Origin: Rhinopomastus cyanomelas
Lineage: Eukaryota > Chordata > Aves > Bucerotiformes > Rhinopomastidae
Length of the DNA stretch: 64,000 nucleotides
Assembly (NCBI GenBank): GCA_013400115.1
Contig: VXBP01002303.1
Span: 62,900 to 126,899, forward strand
Reading direction: 5' to 3'
A program made the translations under genes and the position numbers. Positions within the stretch are counted from its first letter, which is position 1; every line of letters begins with the position of its first letter. Below the pieces are notes generated by a model, which was not told where the DNA came from, ran no database searches, and saw only the letters and a program-made list of their open reading frames with translations. Of the stretch, positions 36,201-47,884 are shown piece by piece.

Positions 36201-38508
36201 TCAGGTACACAACCCCCTCGTTCCACCCTTTCTCCCTCTCATCTCAGCTTTGTTCGATCAGCTAATTATTATCACTAGGGAGTGAAGATCCATAGGTAGC
36301 AGTTGTGACCACTCCTAGACTTAGAGCCTGGCAGCAAGCTCAGCTTTACAGTATAGACTTACATACGGGGTTCACGCAAGATGCTTCATGGTGCTGCCGG
36401 GGTTCTTCAGTATGTTACAGATACACCCAGAGGTATCTGTGTGGATTAGGTCACTCAGGGCTGTTTTTAGGTTAAATCTTCAAAACCTCGTTTGGAAAGA
36501 ACAAAAAAGGAAAAGATAGCATTGCTACATGTTGTGGACAAACCCAAATGATTTGAAACCATAAGAACTCCCAGGACTTCATGGTTGTTGGCAATGAACT
36601 TGTTCTCCCCCAGATGGTTTTAAGGAGTTCAGTCCTTTTCCAAGCATGTCCTTGGAGCTGGAAGGTGCAGGAAACCAGGTGCCAAGATCAGTGACAGATG
36701 AAAGACCATTTAGTTCTCTCACTTAAGACCACGGTATCCAAGGTAACTGAACTCAACTCATTTTCTTGATGCAGTAACAGCAGCTCTTTGGGAGATGCTT
36801 GATTCCTGTAGCCAGCGGGGCTGCTCCACCTGCCTTTGATACGGGGATCAATCCCTGTCTTTTTCTGCATCGCTACTAAAGTTATCTGGGACACTTGGAG
36901 CGAAAGGATGGGATGTGCTGGGAGAAAAAGCCACCGCCAGGGCAGGAAAGTCCAACTGCACTAGTGCAGAGCCAGTGGATATTTAAGTGTTGTTAAGCCT
37001 AGAGAAGAATTTGCTGAATCAGACCCTATAAATAAACTTGTTGCGGGTTTTTACGTCAATGTCTTTCTGCCTGTTTTGCTAGAGTTCATAAGTAGGAGGA
37101 TTAAACTGAGAGTCAGGTATTTCACAGACAGTGGGTAACAAAGGATCTCTACGTTCTTGGTTGCAATTAAACATTCCCTTCCTTCTGATGGCTCCCTAAC
37201 GTGTCAGGACAGAATCACGGTGCTTGGTGTTTTTTCAGCTACCTTACAGAAGTTCTAATTTGCCTAAACTAACCCCAAGTCTCAGTGGGGTTGCTAATGG
37301 TGGTGCCCCTGAGCTTTACTGACGGGAATTTTGCTAAGCAGGAACTGAGAACTGAGTTCTGCTAACGGGGCAGCTTGTAAGTCCTCTGCAGCAGCCCAGC
37401 AGTGATGCACAGATAGGATGTATCGATCGATAACATCCCCCCCCGCTATTCATGCAGAGTTGGGCGAGCTCTGTGTAACCTCGGGGTTACCTGAAGGAAA
37501 CACTGACATCTCCTGGCACACAAAAGCAACGATGGCTTTTCCCCCTGGAGGAGCTCTCGCTATGGAGCCGACATCCTTTTGCAGCTGAGAAGGCGGCACT
37601 GCACAGGCAAGACAAGTGTAAGGGCTGGGAAAACTCTTCCCAGACTTAGTCTGGAGACTTGGAAGTCCAACTCAGGAGGTTACAGTATGAGCAAGCAGCA
37701 CGTAGCATTTCTCCCTGCCTCCAAGGAATGAATAGTAGTCTATTCCTGCTCATTTATTAACGACTCGGCTTACAACCTCTTCAGCCAGCAGAGCTGCTTA
37801 ACTAGCCTAGGCAAAATTTATCAATGGAAAGGTAGTTTCTATCGATCACAGACATGGAAGTGTTAGCATGGCGCAGCTTCAGGCTTCCATCTGGGGAGTC
37901 TTTCCTCCTCCTGAAGCTGCTCAGCAATTCAGGATGAGGTTATTGAGCAGAGTAGTCATTTATATTGAAAAGAGGTGTGAGTGTCTACTTCAGGGTTTGG
38001 TACGATGAAGTTTAGGGTTTTGCTCAGCAGCTTTCCGTGTGACCTCTATCCACCTCGACAGTGCTACGACTGTGATGGATGTGTTCCTGTGCGACTTGGT
38101 CTGGGTGATCCTGCTGTGGCAGGGGGATTGGGCTGGATGGTACTCTCAAGGTCCCTTCCAATCCCTAATGTTCTGTGACTCTGTGATTCACTGCTCAAGG
38201 CACTGATGTTGTGTCCTGGTTTTGATCTGGTTTTCCCCACCTCCCCAGCAAAGGAACTGTACTAACCTCTCTGCTGTTGCTGTTTTAGGCTCTTTGGCCA
38301 AGACGGCCTCTGCGCCTCCTGCGACAAGCGAATCCGCGCTTACGAGATGACCATGCGGGTGAAGGACAAAGTGTATCACCTCGAGTGCTTCAAATGTGCC
38401 GCCTGCCAGAAACACTTCTGTGTTGGGGACAGATACCTCCTCATCAACTCGGACATAGTATGCGAACAGGACATCTACGAGTGGACTAAGATCAATGGAA
38501 TGATCTAG
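33201..38508 (+). CDS. LMO2: LMO2 (LIM domain only 2, rhombotin-2), complete CDS in three exons
   Basis: Joining 33201-33241, 35989-36204 and 38289-38508 gives 477 nt, that is 158 residues plus TAG, the usual length of the short LMO2 isoform. All junctions are GT-AG. Two tandem LIM domains are visible. LIM1 has zinc ligands C30, C33, H51, C54, C57, C60, C80 and D83. LIM2 has C94, C97, H116, C119, C122, C125, C144 and D147. The protein starts MSAAIERKSLDPSEEP and ends EWTKINGMI, nearly identical to mammalian LMO2 as I know it. The family has no DNA-binding domain; LMO2 bridges TAL1/E-protein heterodimers, LDB1 and GATA factors in the nucleus and is needed for blood and endothelial development. 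FBXO3 follows on the same strand, as in human 11p13, which separates it from LMO1 and LMO3. The ORF appears intact. Confidence 0.97.
34180..34512 (+). mobile_element. CR1 LINE fragment in LMO2 intron 1
   Basis: GTGAAGGGTGGGTGTCAGGA through GAGCACTGGCAGGGGCTGCC to TTCTGTGATTCTGTGAT. It is in the sense orientation relative to LMO2. Confidence 0.93.
35725..35765 (-). mobile_element. Minimal CR1 3' end in LMO2 intron 1
   Basis: CATAGAATCATAGGGTTGGA and the following GGGGCCTCC are the last 35-40 bp of a CR1. Confidence 0.7.
35989..36204 (+). CDS. LMO2: LMO2 coding exon 2 (LIM1)
   Basis: The acceptor is TCCCTCAG at 35981-35988 and the donor GTACAC begins at 36205. The 216-nt exon encodes residues 14-86 and contains all of LIM1 with its Cys/His/Asp zinc ligands. 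Both splice junctions are in phase 2, so the AG at the exon end joins G of exon 3 to give Arg86. Confidence 0.96.
36205..38076. other. LMO2: LMO2 intron 2, unique part
   Basis: About 1.9 kb without a CR1, unusual for this window. It holds a C-rich run and ATCGATCGAT near 37420-37440. No further exon is needed for the protein. Confidence 0.7.
38077..38190 (+). mobile_element. CR1 LINE 3' end in LMO2 intron 2
   Basis: TGTTCCTGTGCGACTTGGTC to CTGTGACTCTGTGATTC; it ends about 100 bp before the exon-3 acceptor. Confidence 0.92.
38289..38508 (+). CDS. LMO2: LMO2 coding exon 3 (LIM2) with stop
   Basis: The acceptor is TGTTTTAG at 38281-38288. The reading frame LFGQDGLCASCDK continues through LIM2 to KINGMI and TAG at 38506-38508. 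A CR1 3' fragment ends about 100 bp upstream of this exon. The exon continues into the 3'UTR. Confidence 0.96.
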
Positions 38509-39270
38509 CCAGGACACGCCTCGTAGTCCGTAACAGACATCTCACGGGCCACTTCAGTGCAGTGAGGAGACCATCCCCTGGGCTGTGGGTTTTGTCTAAC
38601 ATGGGGGGAAATGCCACGGAGCCGGCGCTTTGCAGGCAGCGCTACGTAGAATCTAAAGTACATGTAGGTGAGGAAGAGAGACCGAAGCAATAGTAGGTAG
38701 ACTGACTCCTGTTCACGGTGGACAGTAACTGACATCAGCCCCGTAGGCGAGAGCTGGGGAGCAAACACACCGTGATAACCAATTCTTGTAACTGGAAAAA
38801 AGAGTAGGGACTGCTGTAAAGAGAATGTTGTGACCTGCAGACTAGGATTGTGCAATTGAATTTTCCTTTTGTCTTTAGTTACTGCGTTTAGATGACAGCT
38901 CCTAGTGTAGGCAGGAGGAAGAACACCGGATGAAAAGGGCCACCACTGACAGGGTCATTCTGTGTGGCCTTACACCTCGGGTAGGAGAGCAAGAGGAAAG
39001 AGAGTGGAGCTTATTTTTGCATGGATCTTGTTTTCTTTGAGAATGAACAGTGCATCCTCTAGTCCCATACTCTTTACAAACAAATCCTGCTGAGTAGTTG
39101 TTTTTCAGGCACTGCTGTTTCGAGACGAGATGTTCCACAGATCATTTCTATACAAATATAAATCTAAAGAGTTGTTCAACTATTTTATTAACTTAGATTC
39201 TATCGATAAAATATTTGTTGTGTGTAGTAAGACTCTGCAGCTTTAATAAAAATAACAGAAGATCTGAGTG
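38509..39270 (+). other. LMO2: LMO2 3'UTR
   Basis: This is the stretch from the stop codon to just after the AATAAA at 39245-39250. It is free of CR1. A GT-rich element (GAGTGTTGCTGTC) follows the signal, as expected downstream of a cleavage site. The exact cleavage position is inferred. Confidence 0.8.
39245..39250 (+). terminator. LMO2: LMO2 polyadenylation signal AATAAA
   Basis: A canonical hexamer lies 737 bp after the stop codon with a GT-rich stretch 20-35 bp downstream. It is the strongest such combination I saw before the first downstream CR1. Confidence 0.8.
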
Positions 39271-39394
39271 TTGCTGTCACCTCTTTTCTGGAGCTGGGCT
39301 GGGTTTGTACCCTTTATGATTTTATAGCAGCGTTCCTACACTTTGCAGCTGATGCCTGCTGGACCCACTTAAGGTTTTGTTTCAACTTTGTTTT

Positions 39395-39491
39395 GTGTGA
39401 CTTGATCTAGGTGGTCCTGCTGTGGTGGGGGGATTGGACAGGATGATCTTTTGAGGTCCCTTCCAATCCCTAATGTTCTGTGATTCTGTGA
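39395..39491 (+). mobile_element. CR1 LINE 3' end
   Basis: TGTGACTTGATCTAGGTGGT through TTCTGTGATTCTGTGA. It lies about 125 bp after the LMO2 poly(A) site. Confidence 0.92.
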
Positions 39492-39569
39492 AAGCCGTAA
39501 CGTGAGAACACGGAGGCCTCAGTAAACCTTGTAGAGTTCTCTGTGCTAAGGACAAAGCAGTGTTGTAGA

Positions 39570-40093
39570 AGAGATGGAACAGTGCTGTGTGCCCAGTTCT
39601 GGAGTCCCCAACATCAGAAGGACACAGAGCTCCTGGAAGGGGTCCAGAGGAGAGCAACTCAAATGAGCAGAGGGCTGGAGCACCTCCCCTACAAGGACAA
39701 GCTGACCAAGTTGGGATTGTTCAGCTTGGAGAAGATGAGGCTCCCAGGGGACCTTCTAGCAGCTTTCCAGTCTCTGAAGGGGGCTACAGGAAAGCTGGGG
39801 GAAGGCTTTCGACAGGTAGTGAGAAGACAAGGGGAAGGGATACCAGACTTGAAGACAGGAGATTGAGGTTGGACATGAGGAACAAGTTCTTTGCTGAGAG
39901 GGTGCTGAGGTGCAGGAACAGGCTGCCCAAGGAGGTTGTGGCTGCCCCATCCCCATCAGTGTTGAAGGGCAGGTTGGCTGGGGCCCTGAGTGACCTGCTC
40001 TAGTGAAGGTGTCCCTGTCATCGCAGGATTGGAACTGGATGATCTTTAAGGTCCCTTCCAACCCTGGCCCTTCTATGATTCTATGACTCTCTG
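39570..40093 (+). mobile_element. CR1 LINE fragment with readable ORF2 end
   Basis: A frame of about 138 codons (39587-40003) still resembles the CR1 ORF2 C terminus in pieces (LGLFSLEK-type text, RNRLPKEVVAAPSPSVLKGR). It ends CTTCTATGATTCTATGAC. Confidence 0.9.
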
Positions 40094-40950
40094 GTGTTTA
40101 TGAGGATGTTTTGAGGCTGGTTGTCCACACAGAAATGCATCTGAATGTTACTTTGCAGCAAAGACAGAGCCTATCTGATCCCAGAGGACATCATTAGGGT
40201 TTCCTAGAAAGGCAGCTTGTCCTGATTTTGCTCTGGATTATTGAATCCAGTACAGTATCACTAGAGCAAGTCAATACTTCAGAACCCTCACACCAGTCCA
40301 TAAACCCATTCTCTGTGAGGCTGAGCAGTTCATTTCTTTTTTACTATTTGGATTCCAGAAAGCCCCAAAGCAACAAGTTTAATTCTCTGCTGTGCTGTTT
40401 TCAAATCCTGTTGACTCACTGGCCAACCAACACATTGTCAAGGCTAACAAATAGTTCCTATTGTCATTTCCACCCACCACTCTTGACTTAAACACTTATA
40501 TGTGCCTTTTTCTGAGGTGGATAGTCTAAGTTTCTTCTTGCAAGAAAACTGCTTCACCCCTCTGATAACCTGTTCTGAGGGCTCTTTGTTCTCTTCTTGT
40601 CACAGCTATCATTTGGGAGGAAACCTTTACACCTTATTACCCGTGACATCGGAAACTGTAGGTCCTGAGATGATGCTTGAAAAGTCTAGTCTGTGGGTGC
40701 TGTGGTTTGGCTCTTCTCAGGGATATGGTGACCTCTGGAGGCCACAGACAGCTGGGAGAATTTTAATTCTCAGTCCCCAGCAGCCCAGGAGAGAAAGCTA
40801 TGTGCTCCAGGAAACCACAGCTATCATCTCTCCTCACCCACAGCACCTCCTTGCAAATATCAAGTCCAGCTAGAAGTGAAACCTTAATAAAGATTCCAAA
40901 GCCTTAGTACCCCTGTTAGGTTATGCAGCTCAGTTGATGTGTTTTGTTTC

Positions 40951-41006
40951 ACAGAACCCAGAGTTATCAAGGCTGGAAAAAACCTTTGAGATCACCAAGT
41001 TCAGCC
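40951..41006 (-). mobile_element. Short CR1 3' end
   Basis: CACAGAACCCAGAGTTATCA followed by AGGCTGGAAAAAACC; diverged. Confidence 0.6.
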
Positions 41007-41040
41007 TATAAGTCTACGGTTTCCAACTCAGAAAGAATTT

Positions 41041-41125
41041 CCTGTGTGACTTTTGGCAAGACACTTAAACATTCTGCTTCTCAGTTCCCTACCTGTAAGC
41101 TGGAGAGACTCCCACTTACTCTGTT
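41041..41125 (+). repeat. MIR-like ancient SINE fragment
   Basis: CCTGTGTGACTTTTGGCAAG, ACACTTAAACATTCTGCTTC and TCAGTTCCCTACCTGTAA match the MIR core (GTGTGACCTTGGGCAAG... CTCAGTTTCC) in the sense direction. Confidence 0.75.
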
Positions 41126-41211
41126 ATTTACAACTGCCAAATGGAAATGCTCATTGTTTAGAGTGAGAGAGCATCTTATACAGGTAAAGACTTTTTCAAA
41201 CCTCATTGACT

Positions 41212-41411
41212 ATCACAGAACGTTAGGGATTGGAAAGCACCTCAGAAGATCATCCAGTCCAAACCCACTGCCACAGCAGGATCCCCTAAATCGAGTCACA
41301 CAGGAGCACATCCAGGTGGGTCTTAAACATCTCCAGAGAAGGAGACTCCACAACCCCCCTGGGCAGCCTGTTCCAGTGCTCTGTCACCCTCACTGGGAAG
41401 AAGTTCCTGCC
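41212..41411 (-). mobile_element. CR1 LINE 3' fragment
   Basis: ATCACAGAACGTTAGGGATT through CTGGGCAGCCTGTTCCAGTG to CTGGGAAGAAGTTCCTG. Confidence 0.92.
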
Positions 41412-42870
41412 TGAACCATCACACCAGTTTGCTGGTGGACTTCTCTCTACCAGATTGATAATTCTTGCTCTCCACATTGAGGAGGAGAGATACCAGTTTT
41501 CTCTTGGCATTGGTGTAACCAGCACTTCCCCTCTGTCCTCAAGTAAGTTCCTCACAGTGAGGAAGGAACTCTCTCTTGGAAGAACAAGAAAGGAAAATGC
41601 TCCAAAGCCAACAGCAGAGATGATTTAGAGCCTTGAGCCAAAGCACAAGAATCTGCGTACGACTTCATCAGCAGGGATTCAAACGCACTGTCCTTTATAT
41701 GTTTTCCGTATCAGCAGTATTTTAAAAGGCACATAATCCTTCAAGATTTCTCTTCTTTGTCCCCATTATTCAATGTCATGGTAGGAAGATGAGAGCATTA
41801 CCATCGATATCACTTTTTTAATTCCCTGCCCTTGAATAAGGGCAATAAGAACCTGCATAATAGAGTTTTCGGCGGAGAGAGTAAGTGGGAATCGGTTGTT
41901 AATTCAATACAGGATACAGAAACTGTCTCTCCCATCTCTTTTTTCTCAAGGTAATACTGTGCCTCCAATCGTCATTATACTCAAGAATCAAATTATTTGA
42001 ATTCTGGACACATCAGCACAAAACTGAAGACTCTCAGCCAATTTTGTAGCCTGCTTGGAAGGGAACATCAGAGGAGCATCACTCATTTATACGACTGCCA
42101 GCCTGAGACTGTAAATTCAGAAAACAAGAAGGCCTCAGGTGCTGCACTTTACCACATCTCTCCGCTCCTGGATCACCCCCCCTCTTTGCCATCCCCGTCA
42201 CATTTTATCTCTGAAAGACAAAGCTTGCGAGCATCCGCCGGGGCGAGCGCGGCCGGCATACGGCCTGAATGTGAATGGAGAACGAGACTATTAAATACAT
42301 TAATTGGTAACAGTCACTTGTGACTTTGAAGGAGATTCATGACACTCGGAAAAATAATCTATAAAGATTGTTGTTGCTCAGAAAAGACAGTGCAGCATCA
42401 GCTTATTTCACTTGCAGCAGGTTCATCTCTTTTATAGAGCGTGCGGCACTGCAGGCAAAGGGAATTTTAATGGACACTGGGGGGAAAAAAAAAGATCTAT
42501 TCCTCTGTCCTGCGACAAAAAAGAAGCCATGAAAAGACAGAGAACAGAAGAGAGATTGAGATAGGAGATCAGAAAACATTTAAGGGACCATAATTAAGAT
42601 TCAGAAGTCTGTCAATGAGATGAAGATTAAACTGGCAGAAAGTTGAACCTTGTTTGAAGCAACTTGTTCCCTCCTGCTGCGAGTTGTTTTGTACCAGGCT
42701 AATGAGAGGGCACCTCTCTGAAAGGTTCCAAATAACCCAGCAGATCACTGACAGTTAATTAATAAACACGTTTTGCAGGAGGATGCTGCATTGCCTTGAA
42801 CACTCTTCAAGGGTCTCCTGAGCATTAACGCTTTCCCTTTCTACTCTTTCCCTTTCTAACCTACAAGCCC
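41412..42870. other. Intergenic, repeat-poor; candidate element at 42150-42500
   Basis: 42150-42500 mixes a CpG-rich core (CCGCCGGGGCGAGCGCGGCC) with TTTTATCTCTG (GATA-like) and TTAATTGG. Function is unknown. Confidence 0.3.
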
Positions 42871-42945
42871 CATAGATGGGGAAACTGAGGCACGAGATGA
42901 GCATGATCTGCTTCTTAAAAATCACCTGGGAACTCAGGCAGGCTT
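42871..42945 (-). repeat. MIR-like ancient SINE fragment
   Basis: ATAGATGGGGAAACTGAGGC is the reversed MIR core; the remainder is weak. Confidence 0.55.
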
Positions 42946-42972
42946 CCTCAAGAGCAGAAGTTAGCTCTCTTC

Positions 42973-43145
42973 ATAGAATCATAGAATCATTCAGATTGGA
43001 AAAGACCCTTGGGATCATCAACCATCAACCCTACTCTACAAGCTCACAACATCCCCCAACACCACATCTGAGTGTCTTTTAAACTCATCCAGGGATGGGG
43101 ACTCTACCACCACCCTGGGCAGCCCATCCCAGTGGGTCTGAGTGT
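42973..43145 (-). mobile_element. CR1 LINE 3' fragment
   Basis: TCATAGAATCATAGAATCAT, then GGAAAAGACCCTTGGGATCA and CTGGGCAGCCCATCCCAGTG. It is the same tail type as 53524-53600 and 61684-61748. Confidence 0.9.
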
Positions 43146-45534
43146 GGCCATCCAACCATTTGGTAACTGCTGACAAAGACCCCTTACGCCCCATGTTGTT
43201 CACCAACAGCAAAGGGATGATCCAAAATCTTTTCCCTATTAAAAATCCATTTGTTTTCAAATATTTAATGCATGAAAAACTCAGTTTTTCTCTTGTTTTT
43301 AATGGAAAAAAATGGAATAGACTTGTTGCTGAATGCTTCCTGCTCCTCTCTGCTCTCTCTGGTACATTCTGCTGATGTTTATGGGTCGGTGTGATGCAGC
43401 ACAGCCTGTAACCAAGGCTGGGTGGATTCCAAAGAGCTACCACAAGTGCTGCCAGGCTGCTCATGGCAAGAAAAGGACCTGGAAGCAGTGGTGTGGGAGA
43501 CCAGCAAATCAGCATCTGAGATACAAGCCAGGAGACAAAAGCCCCTGGATGTAAGAGCTGAGAATTTAAAGGAGTTTGTTCATAATCTAATGGTGACGAG
43601 AGAATCTCTGTGTGCAGCTTCCACAATGCAAGATGTCAGTGACAAGATGTCTTCTCCCTTTCTGTGGCAGTAGATTTGGCTGCTTGTTAGTACAAAGAGC
43701 AGCTTGTCAAACACAACTGCTGAGCCTTTGGCTTCAGTCTCCAGCCTTCTGACTTTTTTAGACCCCTGAATCTGGGCTGGGATTAAGGGACTGGTTTCCT
43801 TCTCTCCTCAGATACGTGTCTTGCATCTGCTGTCAGATAACTTCACCAGAGTATTTCGTAACAGCTGCAAACTGGTTTGGAGATACAAACGATTTAGATC
43901 CATTTCAAAGAGACAATCACGACAAAAACTGAGATTCCTCTTCCATAATACCTGTGGTCTGACAATATCCCAAAGAATCCTGACTGCCACCCAAACCAGA
44001 CCTTAGATCTCATGTGGAGATCTCATTAAAAAGATCTAAGGCCTGCAATCATCCACCTAAAGATGCTTTGCACACCAGGAACTTCTCAGCTCATAAGACA
44101 ACCCTCATCACAGCGTGGTTGGGGGGTGTTTTTTTGCAGCCAGGAGGTGTGAGAGAGCTGTGGTGCAGTCGTCCTGGAATTCTTGGAGCTGGACCAGCAG
44201 TAAGTTTGACCCAACGTGCACGAGAAGCCTGTTGTTCAGCTGATAAGGAAAGTGAGAACGTGCATCAGCAAATACAGTTTGTTTATCCCGTAATAACTGT
44301 TTTTGAGTAGTACAGGCAAAAAAGAGGCCGGGTCTGCACTAGACAGATAAGAGCTCTGACCAAAAGGACAAGCAAAGGTCACGCCAGCCCCCCTGGAAAC
44401 TTCAAAAGAGAAGTCTTCGATGGGAATGGATGACTAAGAGAATTGCAGAGGGCTTCTGCAGTCTTTTATCTTTGTGCTACCTCTTCAAATCCAGCTCAAC
44501 ACTTCAGTTATTTGTTGTTGCCATCGTGTGATGAACCAATGCTGTGCTCAGCCCTGTTCCTCCTGCACAGGTGTTTGCAGCCAGAAAACCCCACTGCTGT
44601 GGCTGCCACTAACCAGCACCTCCTTCACAACCTCCGCTAATAACCTAAAACTGTGTGGAGCTGTGGAGTGAGCTGCTATCTGGTTCATACAGATGGGCTT
44701 TACTGGGTCACGAAAGACTCAAGAGCAGCAGGTTTTTCTCTGGGGGTGCCTTATTATTCTCTATATTCCTCACTTAAAGAAAGATCGTCTGATTTCCAAC
44801 CCCCTGCAAAATAAGTTAAGCTTGAAATGAGCAATCTCGGTCTCCTGTGAACTTTGCCAGTGCTATTCCTCAAACCCAGTGAGCCTACATAAATACTTTA
44901 GACTCATTTCAGAACTGTGAATCCGAGACAAAAAGATTCACTAACAAAAAATAAAAGGCAAGCCTGAAGCCCCAGAGCACCTTCACTCATTGCTGGGAGG
45001 ATGAGAGGTGGCTTTTTGACAGCCATAGGCAACTGATGCAGAAAAGAGCATCCATGTAGGGCTGTTTGACAGTTCCAGATAGACCAGCCACAGTGCTCCT
45101 TCCCCAGCTCATCCCACATCAGCACATGTGGGCTCAGAGGCACAAGGACACTCAGCTTGGAACCTTGGATCTGCCTGGGCTGCTGCTCATGGTTTTCCCT
45201 GTAGGGTCCAGAAGGATGAAAGCTGGGAGTACGTTCCAGCTCTAGTTGCTTTGAGCCTTTCACCATAACAACTAGATAACGTGCAGTGGTTGAATTCTTG
45301 GTGATTCCTTTGACTTCATTTGACCTTGACACTCTCAAGGCTGATTTGCTATCGTGTGAGGAGAGGTGTTGTTGGTTGTGTCTACGAGGCAGCAATGGGG
45401 ACAGGACATTTTTAAGCTGTTTGTTCTGTCAGAAGGCAGCCTGAAGCTCCTTGCTGACAGGTATCCCATTTCTTATCAAAATGTCCTACAAGCTCCTACC
45501 TAATATTTAGTTGATTCTAACCTTCTAACCATGA
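43146..45534. other. Intergenic, unassigned
   Basis: No CR1 or exon recognised. The short open frames at 43333-43673 and 44904-45395 have no family features. Confidence 0.45.
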
Positions 45535-45633
45535 CTGATTCTATGACTTGGTCTAGGTGATCCTGCTGTGGCAGGGGGATTGGACTAGATGATCTTTACG
45601 AGGTCCCTTCCAATCCCTAATGATTCTCTGATT
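45535..45633 (+). mobile_element. CR1 LINE 3' end
   Basis: GACTTGGTCTAGGTGATCCT through CAATCCCTAATGATTCTCTG. Confidence 0.92.
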
Positions 45634-47413
45634 CATGTAGATGTTTAACTGAAGATCTGGCTCTGATGCCTTCAGGTACCTCCCTGTCAACTTTCACATC
45701 TCACCTGAGATTCACTCCTGTGAGAAAGCGATTTGGCGACCAGTTCATACGCAGAACCCCCACCTTTCAAAGGACTCCCGAACTCTACGCTTCAGCGATT
45801 CACTGGAGCCACCACATGATCACACAGCTCCCATTTTTAATTTTCTTACCTTACTCCTTCCATGCTCTTTATTACAGCCCCTCATTGTGTTCTGCTTCAT
45901 TTCAGATTATCAGATTTCCAAGCAAAGGTCATTGCCTTGTCATTCCTATGAAACCCCGACCTTATCGCATCTTTGCCACAGTAAAGAACAAACCCAATAA
46001 TAACAGCATAATAACAATCCAAATAACCTGGACCTCAGCTTCTTTCTCACTACCAATTCCCCGAGCTGTCTACTCCCCTCAAAGTCTCGGGTTTTGCCCA
46101 TTTATTATTGTCATTTTAGAGCACTAGGGAGCTAATCTCGTGAAATGCAGACCATCTCCTCACCAAAACTCTCAGTGCATTAGGTGAATTCCAGGAGATG
46201 CTCAGCACCCGGTGGTAAAGATCCCCAGTGTGTCGTTTCATTGGATTTTCCGTAAGTGAAAATAAATGAAGGACGCTAACAGCCTCATCACCTTTCAAAG
46301 ATTAAACATGGGATGCGCAAAGCAATATGAGAAATTTTCAGCCTCAGGAATACCTTTGATATATTTAGCCATTTGGGCTCCGTGACTGGTGATAATGGAA
46401 GAAAAACTATTGTTAAAGTAGAAAAGAACCTTCCTGTCTAGACTGAGCTGAAAAACCGCCACGATAACTCACCTGTGTCCACAGCTTGCGCAGCTCTCAG
46501 CTACTCGATGGAGAATGCAAAGCCTGTTCCGGGTAAAACCTTTACATGCTCCTATTTTACGTGGGTTTTTGATTCGTTTTGCTTGTTTGGGGTTTTTTTT
46601 GGGGGGTGCTTCATCAGTAATTTGTGATTGTTTTGTTCAGTTTCAGGAGTAGATGCTTCTCTTTTACTCCCTGGGGTTATTTTGTTCAGTCTCAGGAGTA
46701 GATACTTCTACTCCGTGTTCTTTGCAACTGTTAGGATGTCCATTAGGAAAGTAAAATGTCAGCTCTTTCACACACACTTGAGGAACCCCCAGGAAAACCC
46801 ATGTGGGTGATTAATGCCTATAACTACCTCCTGCAGATAGGCTGCTCCATCTCCATCTTCACTGAGCTCCCCAAGTAACACTGGTCCCGGGCACATCAGA
46901 GAAGAAAAAAAGATTTAGGATCCTTGAGAGTTGTGGAGGTGGAGCTGTCCTCATCCACTCACCCCAGTGTCAGCGATGGTGGAAATTTAAATGGCACCCA
47001 TTTTCCAGACCGTTTAAGGTAATGCACTCATTTTGGAAGGGCAGTAGAGAGGAATCAGCAGGTAATTGGTGCTGTTCAGCCAACTAGCAGTACTTAACAA
47101 CCTGTAGGAACTTCATGCCTTGCCAACGGGTGCCCTGCCACCACAAACAACCCAGTTACTGTCACTGCAGTCCCTTGGCAAAGTACTTTTTCCAGTGTCT
47201 CATTTTCCCACACACTTTTGCAGATGTTGATAAATCATTCTGCTGTTTCTCTGAAGCTTGGCACATCCTCTCCATGGTGATTCTCCACTCTTTAATCTCC
47301 TCAGTTTCTTGGAGCTGTGAAGATTTATGGTGTTTTAACTGCCATTTACGGTCCTTGGCCATTTCTTGTGGGTATAAGTCAAATTTTAAGACAAATAATG
47401 TCTTAAATTAATG
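45634..47413. other. Intergenic, unassigned; AT-rich patch at 45830-46140
   Basis: 45900-45980 contains GATTATCAG and CTTATCGC, both GATA-type sites. The 49-bp tandem duplication lies at 46631-46728. Confidence 0.35.
46631..46728 (+). repeat. Tandem duplication, period 49 bp, two copies
   Basis: TTTTGTTCAGTTTCAGGAGT at 46631 recurs with one change at 46680 (TTTTGTTCAGTCTCAGGAGT), each followed by AGATGCTTCT/AGATACTTCT. Confidence 0.85.
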
Positions 47414-47748
47414 TCACAGAACCACAGAATGGTGGGGGGGGGGGGGGAAGGGACCTCTGGAGATCATCTAGTCCAACCCACCTGCTAGAGTAGAATCACC
47501 TAGGAATATCTCCAGGTGGGTTTGGGATGTCTCCTGAGCAAGAGACCCCACAATCTTTCTGGGGAGCCTGTGCCAGGGTTCTGGTGCAGTCCCCATAACG
47601 AAGATTTTCCTTATGCTCTTACAGAACCCATTATATTCCAGTTTGTGCCCACTGTCCCATGTCTTACTGCTGGGCAATGCTGAGAAAAGCCCAGCCCCAT
47701 CTTCCTGACACTTGCCCTTTAGATCGGATCCCCCCTCAGTCTCTTTGG
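47414..47748 (-). mobile_element. CR1 LINE fragment containing a G14 run
   Basis: CACAGAACCACAGAATGGT is followed by 14 G (47434-47447) and then AAGGGACCTCTGGAGATCAT. The rest is a diverged CR1 3' region to CCCCCCTCAGTCTCTTTGGA. Confidence 0.88.
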
Positions 47749-47884
47749 AAGGGCCGAAGATCCCACCAGCCAACACCCACATAAGGACTTGGAGTCCTCG
47801 GGCCAAACATTAATTCTTTTTCTGGTTGGGGAAAGCAAAAGAAGACGTTTGAAATGTTGTAGTCTGACAGCAAAGCAGGGACGG

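Noticed and set aside
33201..38508. LMO1 or LMO3 instead of LMO2
   Set aside because: The N terminus MSAAIERKSLDPSEEP, the C terminus KINGMI and the FBXO3 neighbour are specific to LMO2.
43036..43626. 196-codon minus-strand open frame
   Set aside because: Its upstream part overlaps unique non-conserved sequence and its end is CR1; no domain or splice support.
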